Notes: generated by a model not told the origin, from the letters alone. Shown: positions 1 through 12,037, numbered from the stretch's first letter. The stretch is 64,000 bases of DNA from Lagopus muta (GCF_023343835.1 NW_026040168.1:225986-289985), one strand, 5' to 3'. Numbers and translations: made by a program.

Positions 1-55
1 CTGCACGCATCTCTGTATTCTGGGTGGCTGTCAGTTGGGCCAGCCTCCCGGCTAA
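1..55 (+). CDS. HINTW: HINTW exon 3, 3' end only (U0)
   Basis: The window opens inside exon 3 of a HINTW copy. The frame reads HLCILGGCQLGQPPG and stops at TAA 53-55, as in the complete copies downstream. The residue before LCIL is His here and in U2, but Arg in the other copies. The rest of the gene lies upstream of the window, so intactness cannot be judged. Confidence 0.85.
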   Translation, partial: CTHLCILGGCQLGQPPG

Positions 56-205
56 GATGTTTGCACCGCAGGAGTTGCTGCACTCGTACGGATCGCCACC
101 GAACGGTCAACATGTGAAATCCGTCAGTCTAGCCACCGTTGACATAGAATTGATTTTGGTGGGTGCCTGTGGAGTGTAATGAAAAGATCTGAGCAGCATT
201 TGCAC

Positions 206-211
206 AATAAA
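206..211 (+). promoter_or_regulatory. Polyadenylation signal AATAAA of U0
   Basis: AATAAA lies 151 bp after the U0 stop codon in the context gcacaataaagatgg, at the same place in the 3' UTR as in the other units. Confidence 0.75.
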
Positions 212-1030
212 GATGGAGCTTGGGGATATCATCTCTGTCTCGCTTGTCTTACTGATGGAAATGGTCCTGCAAGTTAAAACGGTGGGTCTCCATCTCCCAA
301 AGATAATATACGATGTGCCGTGTGTTTGAGGCCTTGCCGTCTTCCCCCAGCTTCCAAATGAAAGGGCGTGGGTTTTATCGCGTAACAGCAGCATCGACAA
401 GCGGCAGGCGTAGAATTATAGAGGAATAAGGTTGGAAGAAAGCTTCCAGATATCATCTGTCGTATGGCCCTGTCCCGAGGCCGAGCAAACGCTACCTGCA
501 TGATTTCTGTCCGGTGCTCATCAGCCTGTTCTTAACCCATCTCGAAGCTTTGCCGCTGCTTCCGCTTTCTTTTCAGTCGTGGATTTTGTGATGTGGAGAA
601 TTCATTTCTCTCGAAGATAATTTACCAAATGGAAACGATTTTTTGATCTTTAAGACGGCAGTTGTTGCGCTTGTACTGTCTTTCATATTCGCCTTCCCTT
701 CTCCATTTTTCATTTTTCAGTATGAACAAAACGTTTAAAAAAGAAAACAACTGCATACTATTTGTCCGTAACTAGAATGAGGGGTAGTTGCAAATATCAG
801 AAGGCTCGCGTCGAATAAAAGAAGGGAGATCATCCTTGGCTGTCCTCTTGCTATTAATATTTTTTGTAAGAACAATGGTTTTATCATCTCGAACAACGGT
901 GGCCACATTAAGGTCTCGCTGGGCTTTTTCCCGTTTAATTTTCACCCTGCGTATCCTAGCAACATCCTTGTACTCTTCCCGAGTTGCCTGTCCCTTGTTG
1001 CAAAGATGGACACGGTCATTTGACGGGAGG
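212..1030 (+). other. HINTW 3' flank and inter-unit spacer (U0 to U1)
   Basis: About 800 bp between the polyadenylation signal of one gene copy and the CpG-rich promoter of the next. It recurs in every unit. It is AT-richer than the promoter, contains short A-runs (740-750), and has no open frame that makes sense beyond copies of itself. Open frames on the minus strand near 107-400 recur in every unit only because the DNA recurs. No RNA gene or other feature was recognised. Confidence 0.7.
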
Positions 1031-1453
1031 GATCGGCACCAAAAAGCCCCCAGCGCGTTTGAGGAGGAGCCGATAAGAGCAATCCCTAATACCCGGGGCC
1101 TGTTCTGCAGGCCTCGTTTGGCCGCCGCAGGGGCGCCGAACTTAGAGGGCATAGCATCCCTTCGCGGAGGGGCTGTTCCGCAAGGTCGCATCCCTACTCG
1201 TCACGATGCGCGCGAAGTCCCTGAGCCCCGATAAGCACGGGACTGACGGGAGCGGAGCCTCCAACAGGGCGGGGACAAGCGTAAAGGGCACTCGAGACAG
1301 CCAACCGAGGCGCTCGAACAGCCGGCGGCGCTCCGTCGACCCAATGAGCGCTGCCGAGGGCCGGCCCGGGCCTTGCCTTGGCTTGCCTTGTAAAGCCGAG
1401 CCGAGAGGGGGAGGTTCGCGGCTGAGGGAGTGTTGTAGCGAGCGAGCGCCATC
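1030..1453 (+). promoter_or_regulatory. CpG-rich promoter and 5' UTR of U1
   Basis: GC- and CpG-dense block that continues through exon 1 and into intron 1 (to about 1950). The immediate upstream sequence (gagggagtgttgtagcgagc) is kept in almost all units. No TATA box is apparent, so a CpG-island type promoter is inferred. This copy lacks the GAGCC pentamer run seen upstream of U5-U7. Confidence 0.6.
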
Positions 1454-3668
1454 ATGGACTGCGGTATCGTCAGATCACGGGCCGCTTGGCGCGGTGGCGC
1501 CGCTCTCTTCGGAAAATTCTCCCGCCAGGAGTTCTCCGCCAACGTTATCCGCGAGGATGAGCCGTTGTGGACGAGGAGGTAGCCGCGGCTTTGCTCTGCA
1601 TTGTGCGATTCTTCCTTTGCCCTTCCTACCTACCCCTCCACAACCCTAGAGCTCTCGTAGACCCTGTAGAACGAGCGCCCGTTGCGTTGCCGGCGAGTGC
1701 GGCGGGGCGAGCGGCGACGTTGCCGCGGGGCGGGCGGACGGGCCTTTCTGGCCGCTGATGCTCGCTTCTGCCGCGCCTCCTCTAAAACCCCGCGATCCTT
1801 CGGTGCTACGGGGCTGCCGTGGGGCGTACTGGCTTGCTGGTGCCGCCTGGTTCGCCTAGCTTCCCAGCGCCCCCGTGTGGTGTGCGCGCGTGTGTAGAGG
1901 CGGGCGTGTGACGCTGAAGCGCTTGGTGGCAGTCGCGGGCGCTTGCCGTGCGCGATATCTATCAGCCCTTTGGCGCTGCTAGTCGTGCTAGTTCCATTAG
2001 AATTAGTTGACCATTGGGATTAGTTGACCGTTTCCTACAGGTCGGTGGTATTCCCGTGTGCAAGGCGATAACCTTTGCGTCGATTTGGAAGTGTCTGACG
2101 TAGAGCCAGCCTCACTGCGCTAATCCAGAACGTTCTTTCGCCTCGGTACGCGGTGTTCTTGAGGACAGAGAGTCAACCCGGCCTCAGTTGGGATAACCCC
2201 AGGTTCTTAGTAAATGCCTTGGTCAAAAGTAGGATAGGAAGGCGATATTTGGCCATAACTGAAGGGTGGTGAGCCACCGTTTGCCGCCTGAGTGGTTAAG
2301 TGGGGTCTTAATAAGAGAGTGAAATAAGCGCAAATGGAGGTGGTTTGGTTTGGGTTTAAAATCGCTCCGTGCTCGTAGCAGCAGGAGCCTATGAAAATGT
2401 GTTTTGTGGATAGAAGGGAGAGGACTTTGCCAATTCAAAGATCACTTAGGAAGAATCGCCGTGTTGTCTTGCGTTTGGGGTCCGAGTTCAGTGGGGCGTT
2501 GCGATCTGCTTAAGCTATTGCCTTTCTCCGGAGCCAACCCCGTTTTAACCGTGTACTCTTCCTCCAGTGCCTTGCGTTCCATGATTTTTCCCCGCAAGGT
2601 CCTTCGCTTTTTCCTAGCCGCTTGCGAGAAGGCCGTTGTCAGGTTATCCGAAGCAGAAGATTCTGGTGCACGTGTAAGTACCGTGGAAGCTTTCTGTACA
2701 CCGAACGGTGCCTGTAAGTGGTATGTAATTTAGTAGGCGCTGTCCCATGGCCTCGTTTCCTTTTGATGTTGCAAAGAGGCACAGTAGGCTATTTGGGATT
2801 TCCCGACACCGTAGTCTTTTGCCTCTAGCTTGTGACGGAGCTGAGCGTTTTGACTAAGGGTAGCGAGAGAAAGCGATGCTCATTTCTGGGTGCGTGCTTG
2901 TAGTGCAAAATGCAGTGCTGTTTGGAAGTATGGCCCGATGCCTGTTTTCACGGTTTCCCGACAGTGGTACTTGCTCAAATGCGGAGAAGAGGGCTTGGGA
3001 TTTTGAGCAGGTTGGAGACGAGGAAGGGGAAAGCTGTCTGAGGGGTGCTGGATGTTTCATTTTCAGCTATAGAAGTCAAGTTGGATGGCTTTTGCGTGGG
3101 CTCTCAAAGCCTACCTTGATTTTATTTTTAATTCCAGAAAGACATGCGTTGCCTGAGGATATATTGGGGGGCTGGAACCCCGAGACAAATCTGGCTACTG
3201 TGCCCGATTTGTAGTCTGTTACTGTCTTGCTGGGTACAGGGAGGGGGTTAAAGAAAAAGGATAAGAAAGATCGCAAGTTCCCATAGCTGCTTCTCCCCCC
3301 ATTGTGCATAATTGGTCTTTGTAACTTTGCTTGGAATGTGTCAGTTGCAGAAAGGCAGTAATTTGAAGAGCAGCGCTTGAATGGCGAAGAACTAGTTCAC
3401 CGCGTTCTGTGGATGGTTCTTTGCTCGCCTTCCTTCTCTTCCTGCCCTCTCCGCTCTTCTTTGTGTTGTAGCACGCTACGTTACGTAACGTTATTTCCCC
3501 CTCCAGCTTCACAGGCGTTTGATGATTGTTGGCGAGAAGTGTGCTGCTAACCTGGGCCTGACCGATGGATTCCGGATGGCTGTGAGATACCCACCCTCAG
3601 GCCCTTCCGACTACCGCACGCGTCTCTGTATTCTGGGTGGCCGTCAGTTGGGCCAGCCTCCCGGCTAA
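1454..3668 (+). CDS. HINTW: HINTW copy U1, W-linked HINT1-like protein, three exons, open
   Basis: Exons 1454-1578, 2568-2673 and 3507-3668. Donors are GTAGCC and GTAAGT; acceptors are CTCCAG and CTCCAG. The joined frame is 130 codons. Exon 1 (MDCGIVRS...EDEPLWTRS) matches the HINT N-terminus. Exon 2 begins ALRSMIFPRKVLRFFLAAC, a Leu/Arg-rich stretch, then returns to the HINT frame at VVRLSEAEDSGAR. Exon 3 runs LHRRLMIVGEKCAANLGL to QLGQPPG. The HINT1 nucleotide-hydrolase triad HVHLH is replaced by YRTRLCI, so no catalysis is expected. In chicken this family is female-specific, and a dominant-negative dimer with HINT1 has been proposed. Intron 1 is ~1 kb and intron 2 is 833 bp with a purine-rich run near 3239-3275. 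Confidence 0.92.
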
Positions 3669-3817
3669 GATGTTTGCACCGCAGGAGTTGCTGCATGCGT
3701 ACGGATCGCCACCGAATGGATTTCACATGTCGCCCATCATTCTAGCCTCCGTTGACATAGAATTGTTCTGGTGGGTGCCTGTGGAGGGTAACCAATAGTT
3801 TTGAGCAGAATTTGCAC

Positions 3818-3823
3818 AATAAA
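3818..3823 (+). promoter_or_regulatory. Polyadenylation signal AATAAA of U1
   Basis: AATAAA 150 bp after the U1 stop, in the conserved 3' UTR context. Confidence 0.75.
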
Positions 3824-4448
3824 GATGGAGCTTGGGGATATCATCTCTGTCTCGCGTGTCTTACTGATGGAAATGGTCCTGCAAGTTAAAACGGTGGGTC
3901 TCCATCTCCCAAAGATAATATAGGATGTGCCGTGTGTTTGAGGCCTTGCCGTCTTCCCCCAGCTTCCAAATGAAAGGGTGTGGGTTTTATCGCGTAACAG
4001 CAGCATCGACAAGCGGCAGGCGTAGAATTATAGAGTAATAAGGTTGGAAGAAAGCTTCCAGATATCATCTGTCGTGTGGCCCTGTCCCGAGGCTGAACAA
4101 ACGCTTCGTGAATCATTTCTGTCCTGTGCTTGTCACCCTGTTCTTCATCTATCTCAGAGTTTTGCCACCGCTTCTGCTTTCTTTTCAGTTGCAGATTTTG
4201 TGGAGTGGAGAATTAATTTCTCTTGCAGAAACTTTCCCAAATGGAGAAGATTTTTTGATTGTTAAGATGGAAATTGTTGTGCTTCTGCTGTCTTTTATAT
4301 TTCGCTGCCTTTCTCTATTTCTCTTTTTTAATTAGAACAAAAAATTAGAAAAAGAAACAAAAACTAAAAGGTAGTATTGTTCCCTAACTTGTAGGACGGT
4401 TAGCTACAGGCACTGTAAGTCTCGTATCAAATAACAGAAGGGAAATCA

Positions 4449-5647
4449 CACAGAATCACAGAATCACAGAATCACCCGGGTTGGAAGGGACCCCAAGGAT
4501 CATGTAGTTCCAACCCCCCTGCCTAGCAGGGCCACCAAACATACACATTCAGATCAGGTTGCCCAGGACCCCATCCAACCTGGCCTTGAACACGTCCAAG
4601 GACGGGGCATCCACATCCTCCCTGGGCAGCCCGTTCCAGGGCCTAACCACTCTCCTTGTGAAGAACTTCCCCCTAACATCCAACCTAAATCTTCCCTCCT
4701 TCAACTTGGATCCATTTCCCCTAGTCCTGCTGTTGTCAGCCCTTTTGAAGAGTTTACTCCCCTCCTGGGTGTAGGTTCCCTTCAGGTATTGATAGGCTGC
4801 AATGAGGTCACCCCGCAGCCTTCTCTTCTCCAGGCTGAACAAGCCCAACTCCCTCAGCCTGTCCTCATAGGGGAGGTGCTCCAGACACCTGATCATCTTA
4901 GTCGCCCTCCTCTGGACCCTTTCCAAAATCTCAATGTCTTTCTTGTACTGAGGGCTCCACACCTGGACACAGTACTCCAGGTGGGGCCTCACAAGAGCCA
5001 AGTAGAGAGGGACAATCACCTCCCTGTCCCTGCTGGCCACCCCTCTCCTGATGGAGCCCAGGATCCCATTTGCCTTTCGAGCTGCCAGAGCGCACTGCTG
5101 GCTCATATTCAGTCTCTCGTCCATCAGGACCCCCAGGTCCTTCTCTGCCGAGCTGCTCTCAAGGACCGCTCCTCCCAGCCTGTACAGGTGCCTGGGGTTC
5201 TTCCGGCCCAAATGCAAAACCTTGCACTTTGCCGTGTTGAACCTCATTAGGTTCACCCGAGCCCAGCCCTCCAGCCTGTCGAGGTCCCTCTGAATGGCAT
5301 CCCTTCCTTCCACCGTATCAACCGCACCACTCAGCTTGGTGTCGTCAGCAAACTTGCTGAGGGTGCACTCAATTCCGTCATCGATGTCATTAATAAAGAT
5401 GTTAAAGAGCACCGGTCCCAAGACAGACCCTTGGGGGACACTACTTGTTACCGGCCTCCACCTGGACATAGAGCCATTGACCACCACCCTCTGTCTGCGG
5501 CCTTTCAACCAATTGCTTATCCATCGGGTTGTCCACCCATCAAATCCACTTCCCTCCAATTTGGAGATGAGGATGTGGTGGGGGACCATGTCAAAGGCCT
5601 TGCTCAGGTCCAGGTAAATGACATTGGTCGCCTTCCCTTCGTCTACC
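4449..5647 (-). mobile_element. CR1 LINE, 5'-truncated, inserted between U1 and U2
   Basis: Minus-strand CR1. Its 3' end is the octamer microsatellite agaatcacagaatcacag at 4451-4475. A continuous frame on the minus strand (5649-4549, ~366 codons) covers the C-terminal half of ORF2: the reverse transcriptase block SKAFD, the catalytic motif FADD (in KFADDTKL), and the thumb/C-terminal region ending DGVLGNLI. The endonuclease and N-terminal RT are absent through 5' truncation, which is usual for CR1. AATCA flanks both sides (4444-4448 and 5648-5652), and the flanks rejoin the HINTW spacer (gggaaatca / atcatccttggc). The unbroken frame suggests a recent insertion. No other unit carries it. Confidence 0.93.
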
Positions 5648-5869
5648 AATCATCCTTGGCTTTCCTCTTGCTTTTACTATGTTTGTAAAAACAATGTTTT
5701 AATTGTCTCGAGCAACGGTGGCCACATTAAGGTCTCGCTGGGCTTTTGCCCGTCTAATTTTCTCCCTGCATATTCTAGCAACATCCTTGCACTCTTCCCG
5801 AGTTGCCTGTCCCTTCTTGCGAAGATGGCACACTCCTGGCCTGCCCGGCCAATACGCGGTCATTTGACG

Positions 5870-6309
5870 GGAGGGATTGGAACCAAAAAGCCCCCAGCGC
5901 GTTTGAGGAGGAGCCGATAAGGGCAATCCCTAATACCCGGGGCCTGTTCTGCAGGCCTCGTTTCCCCGCCGCAGGGGCGCCGCACTTAGAGGGCACAGCT
6001 TCCCTTCGCGGAGGCGCCCTCCCGCTCCCCCACGTCGCATCCCCGCGCGCCCGGAGGCGCGCGCAAAGTCCCTGAGCCCCGATAAGCACCGGGCCGACGG
6101 GAGCGGAGCCGCCAACAGGGCGGGGACAAGCGTAAAGGGCACTCGAAACAGCCAACCGAGGCGCTCGAACGGCCGGCGGCGCTCCGTCGGCCCAATTAGC
6201 GCCGGAGAGGGCCAGCCCGAGCCGGGCTCTTCCGAGGGGACCCGAGCGGACCCGAGCCGAGCCGAGCTTGTTCGCGACTGAGGGAGTGTTGTAGCGAGCG
6301 CACGCCGTC
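5870..6309 (+). promoter_or_regulatory. CpG-rich promoter and 5' UTR of U2
   Basis: Same block as in U1 but with the fuller form gaggcgccctcccgctcccc and a short ccgagccgagccgagc run at 6250-6267. Confidence 0.6.
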
Positions 6310-8254
6310 ATGGCCGACTGCATCGTCAGGTCGCCGGCCGCTTGGTGCGGTGGCGCCGTACTTTTCAGAAAATTGTCCCGTCCGGAGCTCTGCGCCAACG
6401 TTATCCGCGAGGAGGAGCAGTTGTGGACGAGGAGGTAGCCGCGGTATTGCTCTGCATTGTGGGATTCTTACTTTGCCCTTCCTACCTACCCCTCCCCCAC
6501 CCTAGAGCTCTCGCAGGCCCTGTAGAACGAGCGCCCGTTGCGGTGCCGTCGAGTGCGGCGGGGCGAGCGGCGACGTTGCCGCGGGGCGGGCGGACGTGCC
6601 TTTCTGGCCGCTGATGCTCGCTACTGCCGCGCCTCCTCTAAAACCCCGCGCTCCTTCGGTGCCACGGGGCTGCCGTGGCGCGTACTGGCTAGCTGGTGCC
6701 GCCTGGCTCGCCTAGCTTCCCAGCGCCCCCGTGTGGTGTGCGCGCGTGTGTAGAGGCGGACGTGTGACGCTGAAGCGCTTGGTGGCAGTCGCGGGCGCTT
6801 GCCGCGCGCGATATCTATCAGCCCTTTGGCGCTGCTAGTCGTGCTAGTTCCATTAGAATTAGTTGACCATTGGGATTAGTTGACCGTTTCCTACAGGTCG
6901 GTGGTATTCCCGTGTGCAAGGCGATAACCTTTGCGTTGATTTGGAAGTGTCTGACGTAGAGCCAGCCTCACCGTGCTAATCCAGAACGTTCTTTCGCCTG
7001 AGTACGCGGTGTTCTTGAGGACAGAGAGTCAACCCGGCCTCAGTCGGGATAACCCCAGGTTCTTAGTAAATGCCTTGGTCAAAAGTAGGATAGGAAGGCG
7101 ATATTTGGCCATAACTGAAGGATGGTGAGCCACCGTTTGCCGCCTGAGTGGTTAAGCAGGGTCTTAATAAGAGAGTGAAATAAGCGCAAATGGAGGTGGT
7201 TTGGTTTGGGTTTAAAATCGCTCCGTGCTCGTAGCAGCAGGAGCCTGTGAAAACGTGTTTTGTGGGTAGAAGGGAGAGGACTTTGCCAATTCAAAGATCA
7301 CTTAGGAAGAATCGCCGTGTTGTCTTGCGTTTGGGGTACGAGTTCAGTGGGGCGTAGCGTTCTGCTTAAGCTATTGCCTTTCTTCGAAGCCTGTCCAATT
7401 TTAACCGTGTACTCTTCCTCCAGTGCCTTGCGTTCCGTGATGTTTCAACGCAAGCTCCTACACTTTTTCGTAGCCGCTTGCGAGAAGGCAGTTGTCAGGT
7501 TATCTGAAGCAGAAGATTCTGGCGCACTTGTAAGTACCGTGGAAGCTTTCTGTACACCGAACGGTGCCTGTAAGTGGTACGTAATTTAGTAGGCGCTGTC
7601 CCGTGGCCTGGTTTCCTCTTGATGTTGCAAAGAGGCACAGTAGGCTATTTGGGATTTCCCGACACCGTAGTCTTTTGCCTCTAGCTTGTGACGGAGCTGA
7701 GCGTTTTGACTAAGGGTAGCGAGAGAAAGCGATGCTCATTTCTGGGTGCGTGCTTGTAGTGCAAAATGCAGTGCTGTTCGGAAATATGGCCCGATGCCTG
7801 TTTTCACGGTTTCCCGACAGTGGTAATTGCTCAAATGCGGAGAAGAGGGCTTGGGATTTTGAGCAGGTCGGAGGCGAGGAAGGGGAAAGCTGTCTGAGGG
7901 GTGATGGATGTTTCATTTTCAGCTATAGAAGTCAAGTTGGATGGCTTTTGCGTGGGGTCGCAAAGCCTACATCGAGTTTTTCTTTTCTGCCAGAATGACT
8001 TAGGTTGCCTGAAGATATTATGGGGTTTTCTGCCTTGTCCGCTCTTTTGTGTTGCAGTTTGCTTTGGTACATAATGTTATTTCCTCCTCCAGCTTCACAG
8101 GCGCTTGATGATTGTTGGCCAGAAGTGTGCTGCTAACCTGGGCCTGACCGATGGATACCGGATGGCTGTGAGATACCCTCCCTTAGGCCCTTCCGACTGC
8201 CGCACGCATCTCTGTATTCTGGGTGGCTGTCAGTTCGGCCAGCCTCCTGGCTAA
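6310..8254 (+). CDS. HINTW: HINTW copy U2, three exons, open, divergent residues
   Basis: Exons 6310-6434, 7424-7529 and 8093-8254 join into 130 codons without a stop. Exon 1 reads MADCIVRSPAAWCGG...REEEQLWTRS. Its EEEQ matches the end of HINT1 exon 1, and the 14 nt that follow (ttgtggacgaggag) are the extension before the donor GTAGCC. Exon 2 reads ALRSVMFQRKLLHFFVAACEKAVVRLSEAEDSGAL. Exon 3 has several private changes: GQKC for GEKC, GYRM for GFRM, PPLGPSDCRTHLC and GGCQFGQPPG. Intron 2 is short (563 bp) because it lacks the segment with the A-run, a form shared only with U6. These differences make U2 the most diverged of the open copies, so it may be free of constraint although unbroken. 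Confidence 0.88.
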
Positions 8255-8404
8255 GATGTTTGCAGCGCAGGAGTTGCTGCACGCGTATGGATCGCCACCG
8301 AATGGATTTCACTTGTCGCCCTTCAGTCTAGCCACCGTTGACATAGAATTGGTTCTGGTGGGTGCCTGTGGAGGGTAACCAATAGTTTTGAGCAGAATTT
8401 GCAC

Positions 8405-8410
8405 AATAAA
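8405..8410 (+). promoter_or_regulatory. Polyadenylation signal AATAAA of U2
   Basis: AATAAA 150 bp after the U2 stop. Confidence 0.75.
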
Positions 8411-9239
8411 GATGGAACTTGGGGATATCATCTCTGTCTCGCGTGTCTTACTGATGGAAATGGTCCTGCAAGTTAAAACGGTGAGTCTCCGTCTCCGGAA
8501 GATAATATCAGATGTGCCGTGTGTTTGAGGCCTTGTCGTCTTCCCCCAGCTTCCAAATGAAAGGGCGTGGGTTTTATCGCATAACAGCAGCATCGACAAG
8601 CGGCAGGCGTAGAATTATAGAGGAATAAGGTTGGAAGAAAGCTTCCAGATATCATCTGTCGTATGGCCCTGTCCCGAGGCCGATCAAACGCTACCTGCAT
8701 GATTTCTGTCCGGTGCTCGTCAGCCTGTTCTTAACCCATCTTGAAGCTTTGCCGCCGCTTCCGCTTTCTTTTCAGTCGCGGATTTTGTGACGTGGGTAAT
8801 TAGTTTCTCCCACAGGAACTTTCGCAAATGGAAAAGACTTTGTGTATCTTTAGATGGCGGTTATTGTGTTTCTGTATGCTTAGATATTCGGCTGACCTTC
8901 TCCATTTTTCTTTTTTAATATGAACAAAACATTAAGAAAAAAACCAAAAACTAAAAGGTAGTATTGTTCTCTAACTAGGAGGATGAGCTACAGGCCCTAT
9001 AATGCTCGCATAGACTAAAGAAGGAGCCTTCTCCTTGGCCCTCTTGCTATTAATATGTTCGAAATAACAGTTTTTTGTTCGTCTCAAGCAATGGTGGCCA
9101 CATTAAGGTCTCGCTGGGCTTTTGCCCGTCTAATTGTCTCCCTGCGTATCCTAGCAACATCCTTGCACTCTTCCCGAGTAGCCTGTCCCTTCTTGCGAAG
9201 ATGACACACTCCTGGCCTGCCCGGCCAATACGCTGTCAT

Positions 9240-9662
9240 TCGACGGGAGGAATCGGCACCAAAAAGCCCCCAGCGCGTTTGAGGAGGAGCCGATAAGGGC
9301 AATCCCTAATACCCGGGGCCTGTTCTGCAGGCCTCGTTTCCCCGCCGCAGGGGCGCCGCACTTAGAGGGCACAGCTTCCCTTCGCGAAGGCGCCCTCCCG
9401 CTCCCCCACGTCGCATCCCCGCGCGCCCGGAGGCGCGCGCAAAGTCCCTGAGCCCCGATAAGCACTGGGCAGACTGGAGCGGAGCCACCAACAGGGCGGG
9501 GACAAGCGTAAAGGGCACGCGAGACACCCAATCGAGGCGCTCGAACGGCCGGCGGCGCTCCGTCGGCCCAATGAGCGCCGCAGAGGGGTGTGCCGAGGCG
9601 TAGCCTGAGGCGAGCCGGCCAGGGCCGAGGCTGAGGGAGTGTTGTAGCGAGCGCGCGCCGTC
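9240..9662 (+). promoter_or_regulatory. CpG-rich promoter and 5' UTR of U3
   Basis: CpG block of the standard type. The sequence just upstream of exon 1 (gaggcgagccggccagggcc) differs from all other units. Confidence 0.55.
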
Positions 9663-11881
9663 ATGGCCGTCGAGATCGTTAGGTCTCGGACCGCCTGACG
9701 CGGTGGCGCCGCTCTCTTCGAAAAAGTCTCCCGCCAAGAGTTCTCCGCCAACGTTATACGCGAGGAGGAGACTTCATGGACGAGGAGGTAGCCGCGGCGT
9801 TGCCGTGCGTTGTGCGATTCTTCCCTTCCTGTGCCTTCCCACCCCTCCCCCACCCTAGCGCGCTCGCCCGCCCTCTGGAACGAGCGCCCGTTGCGGTGCC
9901 GGCGAGTGCGGCGGGGCGAGCGGCGACGTTGCCGCGGGGCGGGCGGGCGGACGGGCCTTTCTGGCCGCTGGTGCTCGCTACTGCCGCGCCTCCTCTAAAA
10001 CCCGGCGCTCCTTCGGTGCCACGGGGCTGCCGTGGCGCGTACTGGCTTGCTGGTGCCGCCTGGCTCGCCTAGCTTCCCAGCGCCCCCGTGTGGTGTGCGC
10101 GCGTGTGTAGAGGCGGGCGTGTGACGCTGAAGCGCTTGGTGGCAGTCGCGGGCGCTTGCCGCGCGCGATATCTATCAGCCCTTTGGCGCTGCTAGTCGTG
10201 CTAGTTCCATTAGAATTAGTTGACCATTGGAATTAGTTGACCGTTTCCTACTGGTCGGTGGTATTCCCGTGTGCAAGGCGATAACCTTTGCGTCGATTTG
10301 GAATTGTCTGACGTAGAGCCAGCATCACCGCGCTAATCCAGAACGTTCTTTCGCCTGAGTACGCGGTGTTCTTGAGGACAGAGAGTGAACCAGGCCTCAG
10401 TCGGGATAACCCCAGGTTCTTAGTAAATGCCTTGGTCAAAAGTAGGATAGGAAGGCGATATTTGGCCATAACTGAAGGATGGTGAGCCACCGTTTGCCGC
10501 CTGAGTGGTTAAGCGGGGTCTTAATAAGAGAGTGAAATAAGCGCAAATGGAGGAGGTTTGGTTTGGGTTTAAAATCGCTCCGTGCTCGTAGCAGCAGGAG
10601 CCTGTGAAAACGTGTTTTGTGGATAGAAGGGAGAGGACTTTGCCAATTCAAAGATCACTTAGGAAGAATCGCCGTGTTGTCTTGCGTTTGGGGTACGAGT
10701 TCAGTGGGGCGTAGCGATCTGCTTAAGCTATTGCCTTTCTCCGGAGTCAACCCCGTTTTAACCGTGTACTCTTCTTCCTCCAGTGCCTTGCGTTCTGTGA
10801 TATTTCACCGCAAGCTCCTACGCTTTTTCGTAGGCGTTCACAAGAAGGCCGTTGTGAGGTTGTCCAAAGCAGAAGATTCTGGTGCACGTGTAAGTACCGT
10901 GAAAGCTTTCTGTACACTGAACAGTAGTGGTACGTAGTAGGCGCTGTCCCGTGGCCTCGTTTCCTCTTGATGTTGCAAAGAGGCACAGTAGGCTATTTGG
11001 GGTTTCCCGACACCGTAGTCTTTTGCCTCTAGCTTGTGACGGAGCTGAGCGTTTTGACTAAGGGTTGCGAGAGAAAGCGATGCTCATTTCTGGGTGCATG
11101 CTTGTAGTGCAAAATGCAGTGCTGTTCGGAAATATGGCCCGATGCCTGTTTTCAGGGTTTCCCGACAGTGGTACTTGCTCAAATGCGGAGAAGAGGGCTT
11201 GGGATTTTGAGCAGGTCGGAGGCGAGGAAGGGGAAAGCTGTCTGAGGGGTGCTGGATGTTTCATTTTCAGCTATAGAAGTCAAGTTGGATGGCTTTTGCG
11301 TGGGCTCGCAAAGCCTACGTCGAGTTTTTCTTTTCTGCCAGAAAGACTTGCATTGCCCGAAGATATAATGGGGGACTGGAACCCCGAGACAAATCTGGCT
11401 ACTGTGCCCGATTTGTAGTCCATTACCGTCTAGCTGGGAGTGGGGGGGGGGTTAAAAAAAAAAAAAAGAAGGAAAAAAAACGATGGCAAGTTCCCATAGC
11501 TGCCCCTCCCCCCATTGTGCATAATTGGTCTTTGTAACTTTGCTTGGAATGTGTCAGTTGCAGAAAGGCAGTAATTTGAAGAGCAGCGCTTGAATGACGA
11601 AGAACTAGTTCACCATGTTCTGTGGATGGTTCTTTGCTCGCCTTCCTTCGCTTCCTGCCCTCTCCGCTCTTCTTTGTGTTGTAGCACGCTACGTTACGTA
11701 ACGTTATTTCCCCCTCCAGCTTCACAGGCGTTTGATGATTGTTGGCGAGAAGTGTGCTGCTAACCTGGGCCTGACCGATGGATTCCGGATGGCTGTGAGA
11801 TACCCACCCTCAGGCCCTTCCGACTACCGCACGCGTCTCTGTATTCTGGGTGGCCGTCAGCTGGGCCAGCGTCCCGGCTAA
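9663..11881 (+). pseudogene. HINTW: HINTW copy U3, early stop in exon 1
   Basis: Exons 9663-9787, 10784-10889 and 11720-11881 keep splice signals and lengths. Codon 12 is TGA (9696-9698), where the other copies have TGG (Trp in AAWRGG), so translation would end after 11 residues. Exons 2 and 3 are otherwise open. Exon 2 has the FFVGVHKKAVVRLSKAED variant shared only with U4. Exon 3 ends QLGQRPG. Intron 2 carries a long A-run with G-run (11440-11480). A later in-frame Met could not restore the N-terminal strand. Likely a non-coding copy that can still exchange sequence with its neighbours. Confidence 0.87.
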
Positions 11882-12031
11882 GATGTTTCCACCGCAGGAG
11901 TTGCTGCATGTGTACGGATCACAACCGAATGGATTTCACCTGTCACCCGTCAGTCTAGCCACCGTTGACATAGAATTGGTTCTGGTGGGTGCCTGTGGAG
12001 GGTAACCGATAGTTTTGAGCAGCATTTGCAC

Positions 12032-12037
12032 AATAAA
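12032..12037 (+). promoter_or_regulatory. Polyadenylation signal AATAAA of U3
   Basis: AATAAA 150 bp after the U3 stop. Confidence 0.75.

Noticed and set aside
107-501. Minus-strand frames in the 3' UTR (about 75-138 codons) that recur in every HINTW unit.
   Set aside because: They recur because the whole unit recurs. They overlap the HINTW 3' UTR in antisense, match no family, and vary at their ends between units.
2223-2438. Conserved 71-codon minus-strand frame in HINTW intron 1, present in units U1-U6 and U8.
   Set aside because: It lies in intron 1 antisense, with no recognisable domain. U7 loses it to an insertion without any sign of rescue. Conservation equals that of the surrounding intron.
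2404-2733. A 109-codon + frame running through intron 1 into exon 2 of each unit.
   Set aside because: It contains the true exon 2 frame, but the 5' part is intron read-through across the acceptor. The spliced model explains it better.
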